DNA from: Bacteroidota bacterium
Lineage (GTDB): Bacteria > Bacteroidota > Bacteroidia > Flavobacteriales > Crocinitomicaceae
NCBI GenBank assembly: GCA_005798205.1
Contig: SYKJ01000167.1
Location: 1-7,927, forward strand
DNA: 7,927 nucleotides
Direction: 5' to 3'
The position numbers and the translations under genes are program-made. The notes beneath the pieces are model-generated. The model searched no databases and was not told where the DNA came from. It saw only the letters and a list, made by a program, of their open reading frames with translations. Shown piece after piece: positions 1-6,118 of this stretch (within the stretch, counting starts at the first letter, position 1; each line of letters begins with the position of its first letter).

Positions 1-577
1 AAACAACGGAGTTATGGGAGGATTTGAGTTATTACCAAGTTCAGTTCCAGCAGCTCAAATGGTTTATGACCATGTTGCAAGAGCTATTGCTCCTAGCTTT
101 AGTGGTGAGGTAAATAGTTTTCCTACGACGGTTCTTGCAGGACAATCGCATGCATTAAATTATTCCTTTACTCTTCCAGCAACGTGGGATGAAAATAGCA
201 TCACTATTATTGGTTTATTAATAGATCCGCAAGGAAGAATTGATAACGCCGGAAAAGCAACAATTTCAGAGGCCGTTACAAATGGATTTGTTGCTGGTTT
301 GACTTCAATTTCTGGAGAAAATTTAGAGAACTTGGTGTCTATTTTTCCAAATCCTGCAAAAAATTATGCTCGAGTTTCATTGAATTTGCCATCACAATCT
401 AAGGTAGAACTTAGCTTACTTGATGTTTCGGGTAAAATTTTATCATCTTCTAGTTTTGGATCTTTAGATGGAGCGTGCAATTTAGATTTGAATACTGCAA
501 ACTACAATTCAGGCATCTATTTTGTTGCTATTTCTATTAATGGAACTAAAATAATTAAGCAGTTGATAATTGACTAA
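1..577 (+). CDS. Omp28-like secreted protein with T9SS type A sorting domain (3' part)
   Basis: This is the C-terminal part of a longer protein: the frame is open to the left edge (N-N-G-V precedes the Met at 14), so that Met is probably internal. The first ~90 visible residues resemble the C-terminal half of Omp28-related proteins: a YDHVARAI segment, then an extended region (LAGQ, FTLPATWDE, IGLLIDPQG) that looks beta-rich. After a short linker, the last ~80 residues form a typical T9SS type A sorting domain: FPNPAKN near residue 111 from Met-14, LLDVSGKIL, SGIYFVAI, and a final TKIIKQLI stretch. Such tails direct export across the outer membrane through the type IX secretion (Por) system and are then usually cleaved off. 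The Omp28 assignment is by pattern and less certain than the sorting domain; the protein's own function is unknown. The gene ends in TAA, followed by a strong terminator. Confidence 0.75.
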   Translation, partial: NNGVMGGFELLPSSVPAAQMVYDHVARAIAPSFSGEVNSFPTTVLAGQSHALNYSFTLPATWDENSITIIGLLIDPQGRIDNAGKATISEAVTNGFVAGLTSISGENLENLVSIFPNPAKNYARVSLNLPSQSKVELSLLDVSGKILSSSSFGSLDGACNLDLNTANYNSGIYFVAISINGTKIIKQLIID

Positions 578-600
578 GATATAATTTTAAGAAAGATAAG

Positions 601-629
601 AGGCTTCCAATTTGGGAGCCTTTTTTTTT
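601..629 (+). terminator. Rho-independent terminator after the T9SS-tail gene
   Basis: The arms AGGCTTCC (601-608) and GGGAGCCT (614-621) form an 8-bp stem with one G-U wobble around the loop AATTT. A run of nine T's (621-629) follows immediately. It lies 23 bases after the TAA at 575-577 and just upstream of the efp promoter, so it probably insulates the two transcription units. It is the only convincing intrinsic terminator I see in the window. Confidence 0.9.
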
Positions 630-633
630 AAAA

Positions 634-665
634 TTGTGCTGAAACAAAATCAAAGACTATCTTTG
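634..665 (+). promoter_or_regulatory. Bacteroidota-type promoter of efp-gcvT
   Basis: TATCTTTG at 658-665 matches the Bacteroidota -7 consensus TAnnTTTG exactly. A TTG at 634-636 sits 21 bases upstream, within the spacing reported for the -33 element. Transcription should start a few bases after 665, around 670-672, giving a leader of under about ten bases before the ATG at 679. The element begins only 5 bases after the T run of the preceding terminator. Confidence 0.72.
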
Positions 666-678
666 CAAAAAAATATTC

Positions 679-1245
679 ATGGCAACAACAGCAGAGATAA
701 GAAATGGTTTGTGTATTCGTCATAACGAAAAACTATTTCAAGTTATAGAATTTCAACATGTAAAACCTGGAAAAGGTCCGGCTTTTGTGCGAACAAAAAT
801 GCGTCAAATAGAAACAGGGCGAGTTATTGATAATACTTTTTCTGCAGGACATAAAATTGAAATCGTACGCATTGAAAACCGCGAATACCAATATCTTTAT
901 CAAGAAACAGAATCGTATGTATTTATGAATAATGAAACCTACGAGCAAGTAAATATTCCATTAAAGATGGTAGAGAAACCATTTTTCTTGCAAGAAGGAA
1001 TGCTTGCAAATATCTTGTTTCATGCAGAAGAAGAAACGCCTTTAGTGGTAGAATTACCGATGTATGTAATTTCTGAAGTCACCTATACTGAACCTGGAGT
1101 GAAAGGCGATACTGCAACAAATTCTATGAAAGCTGCAACAATTGCAACTGGTGCAGAGGTAAAGGTTCCTTTATTTATTGTAAATGGAGAAGTTATTAAA
1201 ATCGATACGCGAACAGGCATTTATGTTGAACGTGTAAAAAAGTAA
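679..1245 (+). CDS. efp: Translation elongation factor P
   Basis: EF-P binds the ribosome between the P and E sites and speeds peptide-bond formation at consecutive prolines; it is cytoplasmic. At 188 residues it has the standard length and three-domain layout: an N-terminal KOW-like domain (about 1-65) with the loop motif KPGKGPA, a central OB domain (about 66-128), and a C-terminal OB domain (about 130-188) carrying [12 protein letters not shown] and the signature [14 protein letters not shown]. Lys32 lies at the loop tip, the position that is beta-lysylated (Lys34) in E. coli. No epmA, epmB or other modification gene is visible here, so its modification state cannot be told. The ATG at 679 is the only start consistent with the family, and no Shine-Dalgarno precedes it. 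gcvT follows after 2 bases, so the two are probably co-transcribed. Confidence 0.97.
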   Translation: MATTAEIRNGLCIRHNEKLFQVIEFQHVKPGKGPAFVRTKMRQIETGRVIDNTFSAGHKIEIVRIENREYQYLYQETESYVFMNNETYEQVNIPLKMVEKPFFLQEGMLANILFHAEEETPLVVELPMYVISEVTYTEPGVKGDTATNSMKAATIATGAEVKVPLFIVNGEVIKIDTRTGIYVERVKK

Positions 1246-1247
1246 TA

Positions 1248-2336
1248 ATGGAAACTAGAAATACTGCATTATCCCATCGTCACATTGCATTAGGAGCTAA
1301 AATGGTACCTTTTGCTGGCTACAATATGCCAGTGCAATACGAGGGAGTAAATGCTGAACATGAAACTGTTCGAAATGGAGTTGGGGTTTTTGATGTTTCT
1401 CACATGGGTGAATTTATTCTTCGTGGTCCGAATGCTTTGGCTTTAATTCAAAAATTTTCCTCCAATGATGCATCAGTTTTATTTGATGGAAAAGTCCAAT
1501 ATTCTTGTATGCCAAATGGAAAAGGCGGTATTGTTGACGATTTGCTAATTTACAGAATAAATGAAAATGAGTATTTTTTAGTTGTAAATGCCTCAAACAT
1601 CGAAAAAGATTGGAATTGGATTTCTTCCTTAAATGATTTAGGTGTTGAAATGGAAAATGTTTCCGATAGCTATTCTTTGTTGGCTGTTCAAGGCCCTCAA
1701 GCGGCAAGTGCACTTGCATCATTAACAGAATTGAAGCTTTCTGAAATGGTATATTATACTTTTCAGTTTGGAAGATTTGCGGGTATAGAAAATGTATTGG
1801 TTTCCACCACTGGCTATACAGGATCTGGAGGTTTTGAAATATATGTCAAAAATGAAGATGCAGAAAAAGTGTGGGATGCAGTTTTTCAAGCTGGAAAGTC
1901 GCATGGTATTAAACCTATTGGATTGGCAGCAAGAGATACTTTGCGTTTAGAAATGGGTTTTTGTTTGTATGGAAATGATATTGACGATACAACGTCTCCC
2001 TTAGAGGCAGGTTTATCGTGGATTACAAAGTTTACAAAAGATTTTACAGATTCTGAATTTTTACAAAATCAAAAGAAAACAGGTATTCAACGTAAATTAG
2101 TTGCTTTTGAAATGGTCGATCGTGGTATTCCAAGACACGATTATCTGATAAAAGATTCTCTGAATAATGTTATTGGAAAGGTTACTTCAGGCACGATGTC
2201 TCCAAGTCTTCAGCTTGCAATTGGAATGGGCTACGTAAAAACCGAGTTTTCATCGGTGGAAACAGAAATTTTTATTGAAATTCGAGATAAAAGTTTGAAG
2301 GCAAAAGTTGTTGCTTTGCCATTTTATAAGAGCTAG
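1248..2336 (+). CDS. gcvT: Glycine cleavage system T protein (aminomethyltransferase)
   Basis: GcvT takes the aminomethyl group from the lipoylated H protein, transfers its carbon to tetrahydrofolate as 5,10-methylene-THF and releases ammonia. At 362 residues it is full length. Visible family features are the N-terminal [14 protein letters not shown], the DVSHMGEF segment (49-56), [11 protein letters not shown] with acidic Asp97/Asp98 in the folate-site region (the catalytic Asp of the family lies in this motif), NASN (114-117), VQGPQA near 148, [12 protein letters not shown], the AARDTLRLE segment, and a C-terminal barrel with GIPRHDY and [18 protein letters not shown]. The ATG lies 2 bases after the efp stop with no room for its own promoter. 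gcvH and gcvP are absent, so the system is split across the genome. It ends 7 bases from the stop of a convergent gene. Confidence 0.97.
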   Translation: METRNTALSHRHIALGAKMVPFAGYNMPVQYEGVNAEHETVRNGVGVFDVSHMGEFILRGPNALALIQKFSSNDASVLFDGKVQYSCMPNGKGGIVDDLLIYRINENEYFLVVNASNIEKDWNWISSLNDLGVEMENVSDSYSLLAVQGPQAASALASLTELKLSEMVYYTFQFGRFAGIENVLVSTTGYTGSGGFEIYVKNEDAEKVWDAVFQAGKSHGIKPIGLAARDTLRLEMGFCLYGNDIDDTTSPLEAGLSWITKFTKDFTDSEFLQNQKKTGIQRKLVAFEMVDRGIPRHDYLIKDSLNNVIGKVTSGTMSPSLQLAIGMGYVKTEFSSVETEIFIEIRDKSLKAKVVALPFYKS

Positions 2337-2343
2337 ATTCATT

Positions 2344-2877
2344 TTATTTACATGAGCAATCTGCTTGCCGGGGTTCTTGTTTCCATTGAATCCAATATTC
2401 TTGAAAATTTTCAGGTGTCTTAATTAAGGGGCTAATTTCTAGTTCTTCACAAACGGCAATTCCTGAAAGATTTTTTTTGCGTATTTCAATTTCAGGATCA
2501 TGGTCCCAACCTCCAGAATGATCAAAAGCTGTAGCTGCATCACACTTTTTCTTTACGCGTTTGAAAGGGATGAAAATTTCAAGTTTAACAGAACCTAAAT
2601 TGTCCATATCAATAGAAGACATTCTAATTTTTTCAAGATCAACTTTAGAATATTTTTTTTCATCAAAAAGTTGTTTTAATTTTTTGCCAACTTTATTTGA
2701 AATTAAATTTGACATGCGATGTGCAGTATCGATAATTCCATTACAATTAAATACAAACTCAGGTCCATTGTAATTTACTTTACAAAATGAATCGTTGCAT
2801 ATTATATTTTTTGATTTTTCTTTACAAGAGAAAAGGACTAGAAAAGTGAGTGAGAAAAGTAAAATATGCTTAATCAT
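2344..2877 (-). CDS. Cysteine-rich putative lipoprotein of unknown function
   Basis: I do not recognise this 177-residue protein. It begins with a short basic end (MIKH), a hydrophobic stretch and the lipobox LFSC, giving a lipidated Cys18, so it is predicted to be exported and anchored as a lipoprotein. The mature chain starts C-K-E-K-S, loosely like the charged signals that send some Bacteroidota lipoproteins to the cell surface, but this is not a clear match. It carries seven further cysteines (27, 32, 45, 112, 143, 174, 176), including a terminal CSC, which suggests disulfides or metal binding. Other visible parts are a Lys-rich predicted helix (about 55-82), a VKLEIFIPF strand-like stretch and an acidic/His segment DHSGGWDHDPE (119-129). 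It is transcribed alone, convergent with gcvT and divergent from the kinase-like gene. It has no Shine-Dalgarno, and I could not place its promoter. The lipoprotein call is good; the function is unknown. Confidence 0.8.
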   Translation of the reverse strand: MIKHILLFSLTFLVLFSCKEKSKNIICNDSFCKVNYNGPEFVFNCNGIIDTAHRMSNLISNKVGKKLKQLFDEKKYSKVDLEKIRMSSIDMDNLGSVKLEIFIPFKRVKKKCDAATAFDHSGGWDHDPEIEIRKKNLSGIAVCEELEISPLIKTPENFQEYWIQWKQEPRQADCSCK

Positions 2878-2965
2878 AATATTTTAAGTTTAAAATTAAT
2901 AGCAATAAACGTTACCTGTATTTTGCTGTTTTGAAGAATCTAAATAAGTATTTATGAAATATGAC

Positions 2966-2973
2966 TATATTTG
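2966..2973 (+). promoter_or_regulatory. Possible -7 promoter element for the kinase-like operon
   Basis: TATATTTG matches TAnnTTTG exactly and would start transcription around 2978-2981, about 38 bases before the ATG at 3018. No TTG lies at the expected -33 spacing (the nearest is 2931-2933, 32 bases upstream), so support is partial. The rest of the 140-base gap (2878-3017) is AT-rich, with no hairpin or clear opposite-strand promoter that I can identify. Confidence 0.4.
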
Positions 2974-3017
2974 GTGGTTTTAAAATATATTTCCTTAGTT
3001 AATTTTTAAATTACTTT

Positions 3018-3883
3018 ATGCATTTTATTATAGAGAGTGGTTCAACAAAAAGTGATTGGGTTTTAGTTGATAATAAAAATAAGCAAAGTTTTTTCACTAC
3101 AATGGGTTTCAACCCATATTTTCATTCATCCGATATAATTAGCAATGAAATAGGGAAAAATAAAGATATAATGGCTATTTCTTCGGAAGTAAAAAGTATT
3201 TATTTTTATGGCGCAGGTTGCTCAAGTATCGAAATGAATAAGATTGTGGAACTTGGGTTTAAAAAAATATTTGCCTCTGCTTTTATTTTTGTAGAACATG
3301 ATTTACTGGCATCAGCATATGCTGCTTACACTGGAAAACCTGTAATTTCTTGTATTATTGGTACAGGTTCAAATTCTTGTTTGTTTGACGGAAAAAATTT
3401 GTCAGAGGTTGTCCCTGCATTGGGTTACATCCTTGGAGATGAAGCTAGTGGGAGTTATTTCGGGAAGCAACTTATTTCTAGCTTGTTATACCATCATTTG
3501 CCAAAGGAAATTGAAGAGGATTTCACTGCAACCTATAAACTGGATAAAGAGACTTTGTTGAATCGTATTTACCGAGAGCCAAATGCGAATGTATTTATTG
3601 CATCTTTTATGCCTTTTATAGCCAAGCACAAAGACGCGCTGTTTTTCAGGAAATGCTAATTGATGGTTTTAGAAAATTCATGGAAATTCATGTTTGTTGC
3701 TATGCGGATTACAAGCAGAAAGAAGTGAATTTTGTTGGCTCCATTTCACAAATTTTTGAATTTGAGCTTAAAACTGCAGCAAAAGAACTTGGAATAGAAG
3801 TTGGGAGAATTATTCCAAAGCCTGTTCATGCTTTAGTTCAATACCATTTAGATTATGTTCTGAAGTCCCAAATAACTCAATAA
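3018..3883 (+). pseudogene. BadF/BcrA-type ATPase, N-acetylglucosamine-kinase-like, frameshifted
   Basis: Family members are ASKHA-fold kinases; Bacteroidota versions are usually annotated as N-acetylglucosamine kinase, which phosphorylates the free amino sugar for recycling. The first frame (3018-3659) has the phosphate-1 loop ESGSTKSDW (residues 6-14), GFNPYF, HDLLASA with Asp95, the phosphate-2 motif IIGTGSNSCLFDG (113-125) and YILGDEASGSYFG. It then runs into a stop with a non-family end (RKC). The missing C-terminal third continues in another frame (from about 3647; Met at 3653) with GFRKF, NFVGSISQIF and EVGRIIPKPVHALVQYH. One extra T in the run at 3642-3646 would join them as ...ALFFQEMLIDGF... 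and give 288 residues, near the family norm. Alternatives are a sequencing error, a true null mutation, or expression by slippage. The substrate is inferred from family annotation only. It is the first gene of a probable operon with the FkbM gene. Confidence 0.85.
3642..3646 (+). other. Frameshift site in the kinase-like gene (T run)
   Basis: The run G-TTTTT-C lies exactly where homology passes from the first frame to the second. With six T's the codons read GCG CTG TTT TTT CAG GAA ATG. With five, translation goes on through AGG AAA TGC to TAA at 3657-3659. A ribosomal -1 slip on TTT TTC, or transcription adding one U, would also give the joined product, but the heptamer is G TTT TTC rather than an ideal X XXY YYZ, and I see no strong downstream stem. 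Confidence 0.75.
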
Positions 3884-3896
3884 AATTCTATTCATA

Positions 3897-4664
3897 ATGA
3901 ATTTCATTAAGAAATTCTTATTTAAGATTCTTGGCAAGCAAAGGTATTTACTTGTTCTACATAGAGCTTTCTATCTGCTTTATGATATGGGATTTTTAAA
4001 AAACAAACAAGCTTTTAAATACCATTATGCTGTAAAGAAAATTATCCAAAAGGATTTTATCGTATTGGATATTGGAGCAAACTTAGGCTACTTTGCGAAA
4101 ATTTTTTCTCGGCTTGCTGTAAATGGAAAAGTGATTTGTCTAGAACCAATTCCTGCCTTTTTTAACACATTGACTTACTTTTTGGGAAATAAAAAGAATA
4201 CTGAAATTCATAATTTTGCACTTGGAAACGAAAACGGGCAAATAACAATGGTTCTACCTGAAACAAATGGTTTTATAAGAACCGGATTGCCACATATTTC
4301 AAAGTCTAAAGAAGTTTTGTTGAGCCATAAAACACAAGAGGTGGAAATCAAAAATGCAAGTGATTTTATTTCCAATTTCCCTCACTTAGATTATATAAAA
4401 TGTGATATTGAAGGGTATGAAAATATTGTTTTTGAGGGTTTTAAGTCCTATTTAATGAAGGTAAGACCAATTATTCAAATTGAAATTGGAGAAAATAATA
4501 TTTCACAAATGCTTCGCTTATTCACAGAACTTAATTACCTTCAGTATGGAATAGCAAATTTTTCTATAATTCTTGAAAAAGGCGATGGCACTCAACAAGA
4601 ACCAGGGGATTATTTGTTCGTTCCAGCAGAAAAAAAAGAATATTTTGAATTATTGATAAAATGA
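3897..4664 (+). CDS. FkbM-family SAM-dependent methyltransferase
   Basis: FkbM-family (Methyltransf_21) enzymes transfer a methyl group from S-adenosylmethionine, usually to a hydroxyl of a glycan or small molecule; many Bacteroidota copies lie in cell-surface polysaccharide loci. The 255-residue protein has a basic/aromatic N-terminal helical region (1-50), the SAM-binding motif I LDIGANLGYF (57-66), the acidic end of strand 2 in CLEPIPAFF (Glu83), and the family-typical KCDIEGYE (168-175) followed by the RPIIQIEIGE strand. There is no signal peptide or clear membrane span, so it is probably cytoplasmic or peripheral. It starts 13 bases after the kinase-like gene, and its TGA overlaps the next ATG, which argues for one operon and translational coupling. 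The acceptor substrate cannot be read from the sequence. The sugar-kinase neighbour fits a carbohydrate role but does not prove it. Confidence 0.88.
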   Translation: MNFIKKFLFKILGKQRYLLVLHRAFYLLYDMGFLKNKQAFKYHYAVKKIIQKDFIVLDIGANLGYFAKIFSRLAVNGKVICLEPIPAFFNTLTYFLGNKKNTEIHNFALGNENGQITMVLPETNGFIRTGLPHISKSKEVLLSHKTQEVEIKNASDFISNFPHLDYIKCDIEGYENIVFEGFKSYLMKVRPIIQIEIGENNISQMLRLFTELNYLQYGIANFSIILEKGDGTQQEPGDYLFVPAEKKEYFELLIK

Positions 4665-5284
4665 AAAGGTATCTACTACTTCTGTTTTTAATCCCTCTCT
4701 TTTTTTCTTGTAAAAAAGGAACAGGTGAATTTACCATTAAGGGAAAGATTACCGACGAAACATTTTCAACAGGATTAAATGGAGCCGTAATAAAATTGTA
4801 CAAAGTTCCAGTTGCCTCAAGTTCCAAGATTTTAGTAGAAACACAAACACTGCAAGAAGACGGACTTTATTCCTTTACTTTTCCGAGAGAAAAAACCGAA
4901 AAATACATTCTAGAAGTAGAAAAAAATCTCTATTTTTCCTTGAATAAGGAAATTTACTATTCAGACTTAACTGTAAACGAGCCGCTTGTTTGTAATTATG
5001 GCACGAAGGCTAAATCATGGGTAGAACTGCGATTTGTTAATCAAGTGCTGCAGCCAACTGATCATTTTCGTTTTATAAAACAAGATGGGCTTGAAGACTG
5101 TGATGAGTGTTGTCCTGATACGGAAGAAAATATTTATGATAATCTCTATTTTTCTAGAATCTGTGCCAACAATGGCAATGAAAAGTATTCAATTTTCTAT
5201 TGGAGTATTGGAACTGCTATTCAAGGATTTGAAGAATGTATCACGGTTCCCTTTGATACTACTTTATTAGAAGTAGTTTATTAA
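4661..5284 (+). CDS. Putative lipoprotein with carboxypeptidase-regulatory-like domain
   Basis: The start overlaps the methyltransferase stop as ATGA, so the gene is probably translationally coupled to it. The 207-residue product begins MKRY, then a Leu/Phe-rich stretch and the lipobox FFSC with Cys17, indicating export and lipid anchoring. The mature chain starts CKKGTGEF, and residues about 22-95 (FTIKGKITDE, GAVIKLYKV, GLYSFTF, YILEVEK) read like a transthyretin/carboxypeptidase-regulatory-like beta sandwich, a domain common in Bacteroidota envelope proteins. The C-terminal half is unrecognised; it has a Cys cluster CDECC (147-151) and lone cysteines at 111, 168 and 193, suggesting disulfides or metal binding. 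No catalytic motif is visible. It is the last gene of the operon, and no clear terminator follows before rluF. The lipoprotein call is firm, the domain call moderate, and the function unknown. Confidence 0.82.
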   Translation: MKRYLLLLFLIPLFFSCKKGTGEFTIKGKITDETFSTGLNGAVIKLYKVPVASSSKILVETQTLQEDGLYSFTFPREKTEKYILEVEKNLYFSLNKEIYYSDLTVNEPLVCNYGTKAKSWVELRFVNQVLQPTDHFRFIKQDGLEDCDECCPDTEENIYDNLYFSRICANNGNEKYSIFYWSIGTAIQGFEECITVPFDTTLLEVVY

Positions 5285-5299
5285 TCCCTAAAACTTAAA

Positions 5300-5328
5300 T
5301 TGAATTTCTTCTAACAATCGTATATTTA
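5300..5328 (+). promoter_or_regulatory. Probable promoter of rluF
   Basis: TTG at 5300-5302 and TATATTTA at 5321-5328 (seven of eight positions of TAnnTTTG, counting the free ones; the last G is A) are 18 bases apart, within the reported spacing range. This predicts transcription starting near 5335, about 14 bases before the ATG at 5349. The short 64-base gap would otherwise allow read-through from the upstream operon. Confidence 0.45.
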
Positions 5329-5348
5329 ACCTTGAATTAGTCAAATTA

Positions 5349-6104
5349 ATGAAAGAAAACGAAGGAGTTCGAATTAATAAATATTTAAGTGAAATTGGCT
5401 ATTGCTCACGTCGCGCTGCAGATAAATTAATAGAGGAAAAGCGAATTCTTGTAAATGGAATACTTACCGAAATGGGAACGAAAGTGTCAGAGACAGATGA
5501 AATTAGTGTTGATGGCATTAAAATTCAAAAAACCACAAAAAAACTGATTTACATTGCCTTTAATAAGCCAATTGGTATTGTTTGCACAACTGACACAGGT
5601 GTTGAGAAAGACAATATTATAGATTACATTAATTTCCCTTCCCGTATTTTTCCCATTGGTCGTTTAGATAAGAATAGCCATGGACTTATTTTTCTTACAA
5701 ATGACGGAGATATTGTCAATAAAATTCTCAGGGCGAGTAATAATCATGAGAAAGAGTATGTAGTTCGTTTAAATCGTCCAATTACACCAGACTTTATTCA
5801 AAGAATGTCAAATGGCGTTCCAATTTTAGACACAACTACGAATAAATGTGCGGTCCAACAAACTAGTAAGGATGAGTTCAAAATAATTCTAACTCAGGGG
5901 TTGAATAGACAAATTCGAAGAATGTGTGAATTTCTAGATTACAGAGTAGTCTCATTAAAAAGAATTCGCATTATGAACATTCATTTGGATATTCCATTGG
6001 GAAAATGGCGCTACTTTTCGGAGGAGGAGCTGCAAGAATTGAACCGCTTGGTTGAAACTTCAGTAAAGACATTCAAAGAGGAAATCGATGCAGATTCCGA
6101 TTAG
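5349..6104 (+). CDS. rluF: 23S rRNA pseudouridine synthase RluF
   Basis: RluF belongs to the RsuA/RluB/E/F family and in E. coli converts U2604 of 23S rRNA, and also U35 of tRNA-Tyr, to pseudouridine. The 251-residue protein has an N-terminal S4 RNA-binding domain (about 6-52: RINKYLSEIGYCSRRAADKLI, ILVNG). The catalytic domain carries FNKPIGIVCT (71-80) and GRLDKNSHGLIFLTNDGD, with catalytic Asp107. NKILRASNNHEKEY, the MSNGVPILD segment, QGLNRQIRRMCEFL (182-195) and RIMNIHLDIPLGKWR fit RluF better than RluB/RluE. After the core there is a charged tail of about 25 residues (EEELQELNRL, ending in an acidic DADSD). ATG at 5349 gives a family-typical start. It converges on tilS with 14 bases between the stops. 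The exact target base is by family analogy. Confidence 0.93.
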   Translation: MKENEGVRINKYLSEIGYCSRRAADKLIEEKRILVNGILTEMGTKVSETDEISVDGIKIQKTTKKLIYIAFNKPIGIVCTTDTGVEKDNIIDYINFPSRIFPIGRLDKNSHGLIFLTNDGDIVNKILRASNNHEKEYVVRLNRPITPDFIQRMSNGVPILDTTTNKCAVQQTSKDEFKIILTQGLNRQIRRMCEFLDYRVVSLKRIRIMNIHLDIPLGKWRYFSEEELQELNRLVETSVKTFKEEIDADSD

Positions 6105-6118
6105 GTTTTTACAGTTTT

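Noticed and set aside
733..948. Minus-strand frame opposite efp (71 codons)
   Set aside because: It lies wholly within the well-supported efp gene, has no recognisable family features, and is an antisense shadow.
1704..1717. Perfect 14-base palindrome GCAAGTGCACTTGC
   Set aside because: It is inside gcvT, encoding an Ala/Ser/Leu stretch, with no second copy noticed; most simply a chance of codon use, with no evidence of an operator.
1414..1904. Two minus-strand frames opposite gcvT (1414-1722 and 1722-1904)
   Set aside because: Both are antisense to conserved gcvT sequence. Their low-complexity His/Asn/Lys-rich products look like shadow translation.
2561..2773. Plus-strand frame opposite the cysteine-rich lipoprotein
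   Set aside because: The opposite strand has a clear signal peptide and lipobox; this frame shows no domain or promoter.
2954..2983. Tiny upstream frame (nine codons) before the kinase-like gene
   Set aside because: It overlaps the candidate -7 element and would lie upstream of the predicted transcript start, so it is probably not translated.
3102..3117. Inverted repeat ATGGGTT-TC-AACCCAT
   Set aside because: It is in the coding sequence for the family-typical GFNPY segment. The 2-base loop is too tight for a good hairpin and no T run follows, so it is not a terminator.
3358..3561. Plus-strand frame inside the kinase-like gene
   Set aside because: The main frame here carries the conserved phosphate-2 motif and GDEASG, so this alternative frame is a shadow.
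3653..3883. The C-terminal kinase fragment as an independent gene starting at 3653
   Set aside because: The homology continues upstream of that Met in the other frame and the fragment lacks all ATP-binding motifs, so it is better read as the tail of the frameshifted gene.
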